Origin: Monarcha castaneiventris obscurior
Taxonomy: Eukaryota > Chordata > Aves > Passeriformes > Monarchidae
Length of the DNA: 64,000 nucleotides
Direction of reading: 5' to 3'
Assembly: GCA_026261815.1 (NCBI GenBank)
Contig: JAMPIT010000575.1
Location: forward strand, 42,075,501 to 42,139,500
The position numbers and the translations under genes were made by a program. How positions within the stretch are numbered: position 1 is the first letter of the stretch; each line of letters opens with the position of its first letter. The notes beneath the pieces are model-generated. The model had not been told where the DNA came from, made no database searches, and saw only the letters and a program-made list of their open reading frames with translations. Positions 11,401 through 23,911 of the stretch are shown piece after piece.

Positions 11401-14400
11401 AGTTGGAAAATTGCAGACAACATATTTTAATGACTTAATACTCACCTTAATTTATTAATCTTAAAACTTTTGTTCTTTGTCATGCAATTACTTCAGACTA
11501 CCTGACAGAACCTTCTTGACGTAATGGTTCATTGCAGGTAATGAAGAAAATTCTATCCTACAGACTCACAATTGCTTTGGCACAACTTCTCCCTGAAAGT
11601 GACTGAAGAGAATTAGTGGACTCCTTAAATTCCTGCTATCTAACGAAGATAACTGATTGTTTGGTGGGCTCTGTATCAGGTTGTTTGGAAAGCAAAAAAA
11701 CCCCAAAATTATACAAGCTAGGTTGTTATTCTTTCTGTTGCACTTCTCCCTACACAGATACAAAATGCATGTATGACAGTAACACTAACAGTCTGAGACT
11801 GACTTGTCTATCACAGGCTGGCTTCATCCTCTGATCACAGCCTAATGCTTTCATGGCTAAGACAGAAAGATTTCTTGTGAATATTATACTTTACTGAGAC
11901 CCAAAACCCACTATTGGTATAGGTCTACACAGGTCAATCGACCTAATTCCTTGCCAAAGTGCTACAGTCTTCACAAAAGTCAATGAAAAATGAAAGTGAC
12001 AGGAAGTTTTGCCTTGTATGTTAACAGTTGAATTTGACATGTTATCTCAGGTAAATACCTTTAAAGACAAGTTGTATTGCAGCTCTATGTCTAGTTGCAA
12101 TTTCTGAAAAACACACTGGAGTTTGGATATGTGGTATGTGCTCATTTTAAATGCCCAAAAGCAGAGAGCATGAAATATTTCTACCAAACACAATGAATCT
12201 GAAAAAATTTTCTGTTTGTTTCTCTTAGGAAGAGTGATCTTTGCTTTAGTAGCTACCTCCTGATGAAGAACAAAATTAAATGGTAGTCTCCACAAGTTCC
12301 TAGAAATTAGTAAAAATGGTAAAGAATCTTTAAATGAATTTGTGAAAGACAAAATTCACAGGAATTCACACATTGCATCGAAATTTGCCTTGCAAATGAC
12401 CAAGAATCATTTGCAAAGAAAAATATAGGTTTGACAGGGAGCTGATAAGGATTCCCAGCAAGGCTGACTCAGTCTTCAAGTCTGTCCTAGCTTTATTAGG
12501 CAACTTTATTCATACAGAAGCAATTACTTGGACGAAACCTAGCTGTGAAGAAGAATAATTGTTAACAGAGATAAAGACATTAAGTTGCCTTCATAGTCAG
12601 TGGAGAGAAAAAGATAGTTTTAGTGTGTGATTTATATGGTCCTTTGATACTTGGTTAATGTTGAGGACAATTATAGCTTGGAAGTGCCTGTTTTTCAATC
12701 CTGATTTAAAATGGACCCTAAAGTCACTGGCTTGCATGTGAATACCTACACTGTGGACAACTACAACTGTTCGAATGATCCCTGCCACTTGTGTATTTGT
12801 GCCTTATTTTCTGCATATAAATTGAGGATAACCGTGTTACTTTTACAGTTGTTTCCTTTTTGTAAGCCTGTATAGACTACATGTTCCCAAAGTAAGGTCT
12901 TCTCTCCTTTTCTATACAAATGAGGTTTCAATGTGGAATGGTTCAGTCACAACATTTGTATGAACATGTTCAAATTTTTAAGAAATAAACCACCAAATTT
13001 ATTTTAATAAATTATTTTCCTGACCCAAACCGGGATTTTTTTTTTTTTTTGCTAGATAATAACAGTTTCTCTTCAATTGCACATACATGTGCAAGTTGCC
13101 AGAGTATCTCAGTGTCAAGATCCACTTCATAACCTTAACACTCATGCCATTTTGCCAATTGCATCAACTGGAACCACATCCTAAAACAAAAAAATACTAT
13201 TTTTCAATCATTTCCTCCTCCTCTAGAATGCAGGTACAGCACTTTGGTGTTGCCACTGTAAAGCAGGCATGTGCAAATTAGCACTAAAACAAAGCACCTG
13301 AGTGATTTTAGACTCTGCATAATTTGCTGAGAATGTGTCTTGTCTTGATGAATACTTTCAGAAAGCAGAAGGTTGAGGACATAACAGAATCATAGAACAC
13401 TTCAGCTCACCAGTAGCCAGAGAAGTAAATTTGGACGTGTAAATTTATGATTTTCAGTAATTCAGAGAATTTAAAATTTTGTTAGTTTTGGTTTTATAAA
13501 TTCTGATATTTCTCAATCACTAACATTTGAAAAATAGTGTTAAAGGATAGGAAATTATTAAAGAACACGAAATGTAAATCCCACTAGGCTTGTATTATCT
13601 GTTATTCAACCATTCAACCTAATGAGAACCTCCCAGTGTTTTCCAAAAGGTGGATGGGTATGTAAGTGCAAAAAATCAAAAAGAAGCTAAGATTTCACCC
13701 CGTACAACAACGCAGCTGAAAATGAGCTACCAGACTACCATGTGGTGCTAGAAAATCATCTGGCTTGCTGCGAACAAGGGCTTGACACTGCAAAGTTATA
13801 ATCTCTAAGTGACTCTTGCATGAGGGGGCCCAACTGTAGCTGACTGGCTGATGTGTTGAGCAGGCTGGGTTGGCACGGAAGAAGAAACTGCAGAAGGGTG
13901 TCCACCCACCAGAAAACATGAGTAACCACCCTGATGCTTTAGGATGACTGACTGCACGAGGGAAGTCATATGCCACGCTGAGGTTTTATTTTGCTCTTTC
14001 AGGAGTGTTTTCATATATGAACAAGTTTTCTGACAGCATCTTTAGAACAAACACCTCTGTAATACAGTCCAGCGAAAGATCTGAAATGTCAGAAGGAAAA
14101 TGAGAATGAAGTGGGAGTCAAAAAATGTCACCTAATTACAATTAAGCAAAATATTTGCGTCAACATTTCAGGAACAATACATTTTTTAAACACAACTTTA
14201 TATCTAATAATTTTGATTATATTTTATTAATTCAAAATATTTCAACTTCAGAAAAAATTAATTACATATGCCTGTATCCAGGGTTCCCACACGTATTCTG
14301 TGGGCCTGGATATCTAAAATTTCCTGCCATGAAGTGATATGGACACCAGCAAGAGATGTGTCATAGTTACCAAACTAAGGGTATTGGGTTTTTTTAATTA

Positions 14401-17324
14401 ATATCCCATGAAAACTCTGCCTCTCCATTGATTGAATCACACTGAAGTAGAAGAACTGAGACATTTTAACTAAAATAACACCTTTTTCCACCCAAAAAAA
14501 CTCTCAAGAACATTGAGCTTATTTTTTCAAGACAAAAATAATTCATTATTACGTCTCAATTAAATTTTAACATTTTAAATTACAGTTATTACTTTTAATT
14601 TCTAAAAAATCAAAACTTTGTACAAATATTATAAAGCTATTTCTGTTGGATTGTAAGTAGGAGAAGCTTAAATTTTTTCAAACTTCTTTTCTTTATGTGA
14701 AGGTACTTGGCAAATTGGAGATGACTTTTAGAACAATTCCCTTTCTTCCCTGCAACAAGCTTCTTTTTTCCATACATGCAACATTTTTTATTGCTATTCA
14801 TTTAAAAACTTTCAGAGACCTACAAATTAGTACCATGTAAATATGAAAAGTAAATTAAATCACAGTCCCTTCTTGATGGATTCATCAATATTTATTTTTT
14901 AATTCATATCCCAACTGAAATTTTGTCCTAATTATAAGCAAGCAAATAATGAGCTTCTTTTATCAGGCCATTGTGTCATGACAGCTGAAGAGTGTTCAAA
15001 GATTTGCACTTTTCGTAAGCTTTCCAGCACTTGCCTCATACTTCACCTGGCCTGCATTGAACTCATATATATAGCTATTTTATTACCTGCTAAGTATTTT
15101 GGTTACAGATTCTAATCTGTAAAATAAAACAATCTCCCCTTCTAGTCATGGTCTCCTAGCAACAAAGCTTACTTCCCTCAATTCTGTGTGCCGAAGAATT
15201 TATGGATACTTAAGCTTTCTTGTTTTATTTCAAGCAGTCTGACTTTTTCTCAAGAAAGGCTTTGTTACCTTAAAAAGCTGTAAATCAATGCAAGATCGCA
15301 AATAGGAAATTTTAAACTTCTTTCGTAAAACAAAACAACACTTTAACACATTTATAATCTTAATCAAATTCAGTTGGGCCACACACATATTAAGTTTTTA
15401 TATTCTGTATATAATGCAAGCAGTCTTAGATAGCAATAGGAGGAAGTTCCCTTCTTAAAAGTGTAAGAGGAATTGGTAGTTAGTAGAGTAACAAATTTCT
15501 CAAACTATATTCCATTCTCCTTTACCACACAGAAAACAGTTTTCTTTTATTCATTGATGGTTCTGCCATACAAGACACCCTAAGTTAGCAAGCCTTTATT
15601 GATAAAATCTTATTCACTACTTATCATCAGAGATTTGGTCAAAAATTGGGTTTCTTTGTTCTATAAGGCTAAGTATTGAAGGTGAAACATGGAAAGCTCA
15701 CAAACTGTTTCCTTCCTGTCCTGTGGCTGTTGTGTATGCTGAGCACTGTCCAGTTCAGAACATTACTGTGCTCCTCTCTGTTACTGTCCCTTGACACAGA
15801 GACACCAGGTCAGTAGTTCTCACCCATCTATCAGATCAAGCATATAAGAGATTTGAATTCTACTTATCTGGTCATCTTGAGGATATCTAACATCATTATA
15901 TTCATTCTGTAAAATCTTTCTGTTACCATACAGAAGGTGTATTTAACCCATGGCAATCTCCCCTGCTAAAAGCTTCACAATGTCTTTGTTTATTAAGCAT
16001 GAGCTTATAAGGAGACACAGAAAGACTGTGACTGTCATTCTACCACTATCTTTTCTTCTTTATGTTCCCTCAAGTATGATTCTTCCTTGATTATTCCTTT
16101 TTTTTTTTTTTTTCTTTTCTTCTGATTTGGCCAACATTTGAAAAGGGAAGCGGTCTCAAAGGTCTAAAGATGCAAAAGTGTGTTGGGTAGAGGAAAGATC
16201 CTTCAGACACTAAGCCTTTATAATATCTAAGATCACAGGAAAGAGAGAGACACCAGATTCCAAGTTTCATTAGTGCCAACACTTAGAGAAATTCTAATTG
16301 TCATTAGAAATCATCAGAGATTGTGCTCTAGTCTCAGGTCATTTTCCAGGCTCCCAAATAATTTTGGCAAGTTCATAGTGTTTAAAGAGGTGTTTTTTTA
16401 CTATTTTTCAAGTTCTATACTTTTTTTTTCCAGTTACTGAACAGTAACTACCACAATGTATTTTGCTTTTTGTCTAGATTTTTTTCCTGTATCCTCTCTG
16501 GCTCGGATCATAATCTGCAAATCCTGGCAGTCTATGTCCCAGTATTAGGCAAGCTAACACTTTTTCTACTGAAGTGAAGATTCAGAAGATACTTGATATA
16601 CTGGTAGCCTTCCCACATGGATTTGCTGAAGAAGAATCCAGTATGTTACAGGATGGTTGTCTGAGCCAATTTTCTGTCAACACTTTAATTATTGCTATGA
16701 CCTTGTGTCTTGTAATCCAATATTTTTGTACTACACTTCTGTCTATGGCTATGGTCTTGGAGTCCTCTGTTGCTCACATAATCCTTGTGATGTCTGCCTT
16801 GTTCTGTGGAATATTTCTGCAGGAGATTTTCCTGCAGCAGCTTCAGAGAAATAAAAATCAGTGTACCTTTTCTGATTTGTGCCATCTGAACAGAAGCTGA
16901 CTGACACGTTTTCTATTTTTCTATTATTTTATGCATATAATGCTGGAAAGATTATTATTTTTCTATTGTTTTTCAGTTTGTCAATGTTAGATTGAGCTCT
17001 AAGGATATTTACAGGCAACTTATTACTTGAAAATTTAACTTGAGTTCTGTCTCTTTGTAAATTATGACCAGTTCTGTTTCAACCTCTTTAAGGAAAAGAT
17101 TTTCCATCACACCTTGATAGTTCCTTGTTGAAATGATGAGGCAATCAATCTTACTGTAAATCCACTGACCCATCATTCATGGAAAGTCCATTACCTTATT
17201 GCTTTGTTCTTGAAAAAAGTATTCTCTTGCTGTGAAGTCACAAGTGTCGCCATCCCCTGATTTTTGTCTTGTCACACTAAAGCATCTGGGAGCAATTAAA
17301 GCAATCCATGGAAGCTCTTGTCAG
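5471..17324. other. Long AT-rich stretch without recognised genes
   Basis: About 11.9 kb read on both strands with no recognisable exon, RNA gene or transposon. Open frames are short (up to about 108 codons, at 16574-16900) and look random: no domain, signal or splice context stands out. Simple runs include T15 at 13036-13050. A CR1-tail-like 'cagaatcatagaacact' near 13386-13402 is too short to call. Old, unrecognisable repeats may be present. Confidence 0.5.
16098..16113. repeat. Poly(T) run, 16 bases
   Basis: Uninterrupted T homopolymer followed by a T/C-rich flank. It could be the antisense tail of an unrecognised retrocopy, but no source sequence is visible beside it. Confidence 0.8.
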
Positions 17325-17715
17325 GGCTCCTCTCCTAAGGACACAGGGTGAGGCTGGGCAGTCACGGTTGGTCCCACAGCCCCAGACAGGAAGCAGGGCA
17401 TCTGGGACAGCCAAGGCAGCCCTATCTCCCGACACTGACCCTGGGGATGGGGATAGGGATGGGCCAAGCTGGGCTTGGTTCCGGTGAGGGCCCATGGCTG
17501 GGTGGAGCAGAGATGTGGAAGCTGGAGACCACCCCTTTGTGGCTTTGTTGGGCAACACCCGACATCCCCAGGAGCAGCTATGGGGTCCTGGGCTGAGGGC
17601 TGGGACAGGGGGAGGCCAGGCAGGGCTCTTAAGGCCACTGGTGCGCTCCAGATCCTAGCAAGATGTCTGGCAACACCTGAGCTGGAGACTGCACCTGGCT
17701 CACTGACTTCAGTAG
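17325..17715. other. GC-rich segment with G-quadruplex motif
   Basis: An abrupt GC-rich island in AT-rich surroundings. CpG is sparse (about five visible), so this is not a classical CpG island. At 17443-17463 the + strand carries four G runs (4, 4, 3 and 3) separated by 2-3 base loops, a canonical intramolecular G-quadruplex pattern. Overlapping frames of 82-136 codons on both strands are explained by high GC and few stop codons. None resembles a known protein. The sharp edges suggest an unclassified repeat, possibly an LTR, but I could not match it to one. Confidence 0.5.
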
Positions 17716-17729
17716 GCACAAACAGAGCC

Positions 17730-17825
17730 ATTCTCCATACATTTATCTAATGCCTTTTTCAACCAGAGCTCAAGAGTGCTTTCAGCTCCTCTGTGCCTTC
17801 TGGCAATAATTTCGCCACCATTTTC
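17730..17825 (-). mobile_element. Tentative old CR1-type fragment, antisense
   Basis: 'ctaatgcctttttcaaccag', 'gctcaagagtgctttcagct' and 'gtgccttctggcaat' resemble the reverse complement of an older CR1-type 3' region. No terminal tail is seen. Weak by-eye assignment. Confidence 0.3.
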
Positions 17826-17887
17826 AGCATAACGGGGGCCTGTAGGAAGACAGCAAGATCAGGGAATGTACCTGTAGGTCAAGGAAA

Positions 17888-18140
17888 AATGATTGTAAAT
17901 GAAAATATGGTAGACTTAGATTAGATATTGGTAAGAAATTATTTGCTGTGAGGGTGGTGAGGCACAGGAACAGGTTTCCCAGAAAAGTTGCCCCATCCTG
18001 GAACTGTTCAAGGCCAAATTGGACAGAGCTCTGAGTATCTTGGACAAGCATAAAGCATCCCTGCCTCTGGCAGGGGGGCTGGATTAGACAATCTTTAAAG
18101 GTTTCTTCCAACCCAAACATTTCAATGTTTCTATTACTGA
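17888..18140 (+). mobile_element. CR1 LINE 3' fragment
   Basis: Contains the CR1 3' end in order: 'tagattagatattggtaaga' (17918-17937), 'gtgagggtggtgaggcaca', 'ggaacaggtttcccagaaaa', 'ttcaaggccaaattggac', 'catccctgcctctggcaggg' and the terminal 'aaaggtttcttccaaccca', then a decayed ATTCTATG-type tail ending near 18140. No reverse-transcriptase region is present, so it is 5'-truncated. The minus-strand frame over 17824-18171 is an artefact of this repeat. Confidence 0.88.
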
Positions 18141-18832
18141 TGTCTTCATTCTTGGGTGGATTAGAGTTCACATATGCTTTTCAGAAGAGTGCATGAGCAA
18201 CCAGTCTATATTGTGTTCTGGGGCACAGTATATATTCTGCTCCTCCTGTTGAAGCCAATCCACTCTGCAACATAATATATGGAAATGATGGGTTCAGAAC
18301 TGCTACCAACAACTCTGGCACGTCCAGACCTCACACATGTGTTCTGCATTGGACACAGAGCAAACAAGTTGCAGACCACCCATGTATTTTGCATATGATG
18401 GCCACTATCGGGAATTTCTGGATAGTATCTAGTGAGTCAATTTCCAAAGCAGGAAGGTGACAAAATACATCTTATAGAAGATTGGAGGATATGGTTATCA
18501 TGCAGAAAGCAAAGCCTGATTCAGTGGCCTAGGAATTCAGTGGCTAGTGGTTCCGCCAGGAAGGTGAAAAGCTGATGTCCATTGCTTTATTTTCCAGGAT
18601 TTATTTTTTAATTTTTTTCCCCCCAGAGAATGGTTTCTGAAAGTGAGCTGTATGCAATATCTATGCCATCACCTAGAGCAAACAGCTATATTTAATCGCT
18701 GTGATGGAGTATAAAGTACTTCAGAATGAAGCCATTGAATCAAATTATTTTAGGTACCTGAAATAACAGTTTAGGATTGTTAGAAAATTGATCCACTCTT
18801 CAAACAAAGTCCCAAATTATGCAGAATGCAAG
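18141..18832. other. Non-coding spacer between two CR1 fragments
   Basis: No gene or further repeat recognised. Confidence 0.5.
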
Positions 18833-18943
18833 CAGCCTGGATACATAATCCTCCTAGCCTGCCCATGGCAGGGGACTTGTAACTAGATGATCTTCAAGGT
18901 CCCTTCCAACCCAAACCATTCTGTGATTTTATGATTCTATGAT
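18833..18943 (+). mobile_element. CR1 LINE terminal fragment
   Basis: Short but clear: 'cctgcccatggcagggga', 'actagatgatcttcaaggtc' (18882-18901), 'ccttccaacccaaaccattc', then 'tttatgattctatgat' with the octamer-type tail ending at 18943. Same orientation and similar subfamily to the copy at 17.9-18.1 kb. It is better preserved at the tail, which points to a comparatively recent avian CR1. Confidence 0.88.
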
Positions 18944-21384
18944 AACCTCTCTTGCCCTCTTAAAATGTCATCTGACCCTGGAAGAAGGTAAAGGTCTCTC
19001 TGCAGAGCCATCATATCCTTGCCTGCAGGGCCTCATCTGTTTGGTGCTTTCAGAGCAAGCCTAATGTCCAAAATGTGTCTGCACACATGCCCATCTGCCA
19101 ATTGCACTGTATCTAGGGCACTACTGATGTTAAGGACATCTTAGATTCAGGTGGTTGCTTTGCTTGAAAGCTCCTTTTACCCAGGCCTTTCATCTTTTTT
19201 CATATCTTTTTGTATGTGGACTGTTTGGTATGTCAGGATAGGGTGAAAAGAAATACATTCAGTTGCTGCTGTTGGAAATCTCTCTGCTTTGAATACTTAA
19301 ATATTCATCAGACCCAAGAGAAAATAAGCATAAAAGTAATTAAGTGTTTGGGACACCTATGAGGAGGAAGAAAAACTGAAATTTTGTGATTGTTTTATTA
19401 TTTTAATTTTATAGTAAGTGTTCAATGGACAATGGCAGAAAATTAGGCTTGCCTCCCTTTCCTAGGTGAGCTCTCTAATCAACACATTTTAGACTTGTGG
19501 TTGCATTTTCTCTCTTTCCACTCATTTCTGACACTAAAGTGTACCAAGATGAACAACAGTTTCACCAAAAGGGACTAAGAATCTTCCCCTGACTTCATTC
19601 CTCAAGGTATGGGTAGGATAGAATATCTTAATGTTTAGGTCTTTCTTGTGTGGTAAGAGGTAAGAGTTCAAACACTATTCATACTCTGCTGTAAGTGCAG
19701 GGAGGTTGCAGCTTCCAATGAGAATTTTTTTAAGTTCTTTGTGTATCAGAAATTTTCAAATTATTTTCTGGCAGAGGCAAAGATCAAGGAAACAGAAAAA
19801 TCCAGGGTAATTAGGCACGATGCAGGTAGTCACCTGAAGGAGGAATTCACTTGCTTTCACCTTCCCCTATGCTGCAGTTCTTCCTCTTGTGTTCAACAGC
19901 TTCTACTCTCCAAGGAAGAGAAAAAATAGTCCCCTGAAGAAAAAAAAAGCATATCCATTATTCCTTATATGCCTTTTCTCTCTGAAATGCAGAAATTGCT
20001 TTTCCTCCAGTCCAAATCCTAGAGAAAATCTGTCACAACTTGTACATCACAATCTGACCTTTTGCTGTCCTCTTGTGGCTCAGGCTTCTTCTGCCCATGT
20101 TTTCTAAGTCCCTTCATTCTACAGAGCCCCTATGTGCTTAGGACATTTTCTGTTCTCTCAAGAATTCTAATGATACCTTGGTGGGGCTGGAATTCACAGT
20201 GGTACAAATCTCTGATTAGTGATGGGCCAGAACGGCATTTCTATGATCCTTGATTTCATCTTAACAGGGAGGACCATGAACCCATTGAATTTCATAGCAA
20301 AATTTTTATTCAGCCAAGACTTTACTGTTCATGAATGTTAGAGGGGTGAATACAACACGTTTTGGTTTTGTGTCTTTCTATGGAAAGAATTTCTATGCAT
20401 CTCCTGCGTCTTCATCCTTTTACAGACTTAGCATTTTCCACATATGCACAGCATGATAGAAATCATAGTTTTGTGAACATGCCTTTAACAAGTTCAGTCA
20501 TCTTACAACAATCTTACAACATCATTAAACCTCACTGACAGCTCTGATCTCGTTAAATCACAGGCTACATCACTGATATTAAGAGTATAACAATCATTTT
20601 CCATAAATGCAAGATGTCTGAAAGATTTTCCTCTGTTCTATTAAATTTTATTATAACAAAAGATAATACATTTAACAGACAGAAGTATTCAATCAAATGT
20701 TTTATTATGTCATTAAACCTTAAATATCTTTCTGCTTTCAAGAAATGAGACCAGATTATGCATTTAGGAGACTTCATAAACAAAGCTTAAAGTTCACTCA
20801 ACAATTAAGAAACGAAAGAAAAAGCTTTTTTCATATACTTTTCCCATGTTTTTTTTTTTTTTTGCACCCATTTACAGCTGAGAATTATCATTTTAAGTGT
20901 ATATAAGTGGAAACAAACCTAACTTGGGCTTCACTATATCAGCTAAGATCCTTGCTCAGATATTATTGTCATTCATCATCCAAAGGCACACTGAAAAGTG
21001 GCTCTGACTGTAAAGAGCAGGAAACAGGAACAGCAAAGCACAATTACACCTACAAGTGTATTATATAGTCAGAATATAGTAGGCAATACACTGTCAAAGT
21101 TAGCTGCAGAAAGTTACTGTGATGCATTATTTCTCACTTTATAAGAGCCACTTTTGAGTGGCTATAAAATTAAAAAGTGCAAAGTTCAGGAGCTTTCAAA
21201 ATGCAGGTCACTACTTTGTTGAGGAGATTAAGTAACTTTCAAAACCACTTAAAGTAATTTTTAATTAACTCATCTTCTTTCTGATGGTTCCAGAAAGTCC
21301 TGTGAAGAGCAGGACATAATTGGGTATCACCACCCAAGGCTTAAGTAAACAAATTTGTTGCTGAAAGCAGTCGCCTCTGACAAA
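18944..21384. other. AT-rich non-coding DNA
   Basis: No exon or transposon recognised. Contains T15 at 20849-20863 and a small direct repeat around 'cttacaacaatcttacaac' near 20503-20521. Confidence 0.5.
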
Positions 21385-21540
21385 CAAGCTGCCCCTCGCT
21401 GTGCTGAGAGGGTGTGAGGAGCACACAGCTACACCCAGGCATGGAGCACAGGCAGGGCTCCCCAGGGCTGGTGGGCAGAGCATGGGTGAGGCCCCCAAAT
21501 CTGCCTGGGACGGGACCACACGGGAGACAGATGCTCATCC
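21385..21540. other. Short GC-rich patch
   Basis: About 155 bases much richer in G and C than either flank, including 'ggtgggcagagcatgggtga' and 'cctgggacgggaccacacgg'. Minus-strand frames of 65 and 84 codons cross it but have no recognisable domain, and I see no convincing splice boundaries. It may be part of an unidentified repeat. Confidence 0.35.
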
Positions 21541-23844
21541 TTGAACAGTAGCAGCCACAATCAAGAGAAATGCCTTTTGTATTGTTGTTGCTTTTGCAGA
21601 GGGTTTAACTGAGATAGGTCAGTCTTACCCATTTGTAGGATAAGAATATTCCAGTATATTGTGAAGACAAGAATGTTAAAAATATTAACACAAGCCGGAT
21701 GGTCCCAGGATAAGGTATCAACTCAATGTCTGACTGGAGAAATCTTTATTTTGTATTCAGGTATGAAAATTTTGAAATCTGACTTAGGACACCTGAGCTT
21801 CATTTTGCATGAGAGCTTGTGTAGCTGAGATGAAAAGGCTCCAATAACATAGAAATTTGGGGATACAATGAGGGGAAGTGTTTGTTGAAAATACTATTTC
21901 ATCCCCCCCCCCAAAAAAATACTTCGGTCAAATTTTTTTACTCAAAATACATGTCTTGAAAGAAGCAAAACCCAATATGATCACTGTAATAGTCAAGCTC
22001 CCAATCAAAATAAAATGAAGAGGCCACAAAATTTCATAACAGCATACTAGAAAGAGCTTGTGTGATGGCAGGACCTGAATGAGCCTAGTACAGAGATAAT
22101 GAATCAAGCTGGGAGTGAGGGAAGCTGGAGAACTGAACAACAAATCCAAAACACAGTGTGTAATGCCTGATAGACTGGTAGCTAGGAACATTTATTTTGA
22201 AAGATTGCATGCTCAGGTAAAGCAGATAAACTCCAAGGAATAGAATTGGAATTGAGCAAACTAATAGAGCTCTGATTGTTTCCCTATCTGAATAAAACAG
22301 AAAAGCCAAGATTGAATATTTTGAGAATTCCAGTTCTACAAGCAGAATAAAATTTGCAGAGATATCAGAAAGACAAACCAGTGAGTTTTCTGAGCAAATT
22401 GGCTTTCTTTAATCACTATGCAGTTCCAAAAGGAAAGCAAACAACTTTCAGAGACTATCAAACAGATGTGAAAAATGAAGCTGCAGTGCTGAAGGGAGAT
22501 CTGCTATTTCTCTTTCAGTTTTACCTTTGTAAATCAAAAGTTGGAGAGGCTTTTGTACTGTGTGGACAATTCTCAGGCAAACAGTAATTAAAAGTTGGGT
22601 ATCTGAATAGAGAGATGGAGATATTTCATTTGAAAAGACCTGTGAATGATTGCTTTATCTCTTTCATTATCAGAGTGTGTTAGAACTCAGCTGCATATTT
22701 CAGATGCATCTACTGTTTCACTGCATACTAAGTACAAGGGAATATAGACTTAAACCACTAAGATTTAACTGCTATACTGTGGGGAATGGTGGTAGTTTAA
22801 ATTCCAGTGATAACCAGAGGACATTCCGACAGATGCTTAGTGTCTGTAATTAGTGTGGGAAGCAGACTCTAAGCAAGAGTCTTTAAAGTTTAAATCTCAC
22901 AAGGGAAAAATAAAGACTTAATATGAGGGACAAAAAACTGTAAAAAAGGGAAGATCTTACCTGACAGTTTTTTGGTTTATAATTGTAATTCTGTCCTGGC
23001 TTCCAGTGTTCACAATGGGATTTTTGGTACCGTAATTTTCCTGAGGCAGACCTACATTTTTCATTCAGCCCTTGATTTCACGTTGTATGATTGCATATAG
23101 TGTGCTCTTGACAAAGGCATCTCGTGGTGCCTGCAAAGTTGTGTTCCTATTCATTTCATGTGCTTCAGACCTCATGTATGGTGTTCCCCAGAAGAGAAAG
23201 GGGTCATTGTTCTATCTGTATGTAGTCTTAAGAACATCAAAACCACTTTTACAGGTGCCTGTGATAGCAACCTTAGCCTCATCGTTAAATAGCTGTTGTA
23301 GTTTATGATGAATTTAGTATCACTGTCCAACTGAATCTAAAAACCCTTCACAAGAAAGGGACACCATACAAGACTCAAATTGCTTTCCTGCAATGTTTTT
23401 TACTTATATTCTTCAGGGCAAACACCTGATAGGGAAGGATTTTGGTTTCAGCTGCATTCACCTCTCTAGTTGGCTGCTATGGGGTTATTGTCAGGAAGCA
23501 ACTCAGTGTCATTGCTGATGTGTTCCGTCTACTGGATTCCCCAACTCTGCCAGGCTCCATGCCCTTGCAGTGTCCTTGCTATCTTCCTACTGGATATAGT
23601 TTAAAATACAGGACTTTTTTTTTAACCTTTTTTTTTTTTTTTTCCCCCTTAACAAACTATTCACGGTTAGATTTTGGACCATGCTATGCAGATTTGTAAT
23701 GGGAGATAGTTGCTTGATCATGAGTCCTGTCAATTAGTCATCTAGGGTTCAAGAGGATTTGATTTAATTGAGCACAATTAGTTTAGTACTTTGTAGGGAT
23801 GGGGATATGATATTCATTTACTCTACTCTGGAAAAAAGAAAAAT
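21541..23844. other. AT-rich non-coding DNA
   Basis: No gene recognised. Includes a compound C10A7 run at 21903-21919 and T16 followed by CCCCC at 23628-23648. The 60-90 codon frames look random. Confidence 0.5.
21903..21919. repeat. Compound mononucleotide run C10A7
   Basis: Ten C's directly followed by seven A's. Noted because it is the only other poly(C) run of 10 or more seen here besides the giant tract at 41-42 kb. Confidence 0.85.
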
Positions 23845-23911
23845 ACCTTTACCTTTACCTTTTTAACCTTTACCTTTTTTTAACCTTCACCTTTTTTTAA
23901 CCTTCATTTTC
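23845..23911. repeat. Pyrimidine-rich minisatellite (ACCTTT-type)
   Basis: Starts as 6-base units (acc-ttt repeated, 23845-23862). It passes into about three copies of a 17-18 base unit of the form aacctt(t/c)acc followed by a T run, ending near 23911. Copies diverge by a T/C change and T-run length. Pyrimidine-rich on the + strand throughout. A local slippage-type tandem repeat; it does not match the vertebrate telomere repeat. Confidence 0.8.

Noticed and set aside
13386..13402. Short CR1-tail-like sequence
   Set aside because: Only about 17 bases match, and the following sequence does not continue into a CR1 3' end.
16574..16900. 108-codon frame with hydrophobic stretches
   Set aside because: No recognisable domain; the hydrophobicity reflects T-rich composition, and frames overlap on both strands.
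17321..17731. 136-codon minus-strand frame and overlapping plus-strand frames
   Set aside because: GC-rich sequence with few stops; overlapping frames on both strands, no recognisable domain.
23845..23911. Interstitial telomere-like repeat
   Set aside because: The unit is ACCTTT/AACCTTYACC with T runs, not the vertebrate TTAGGG/CCCTAA repeat.
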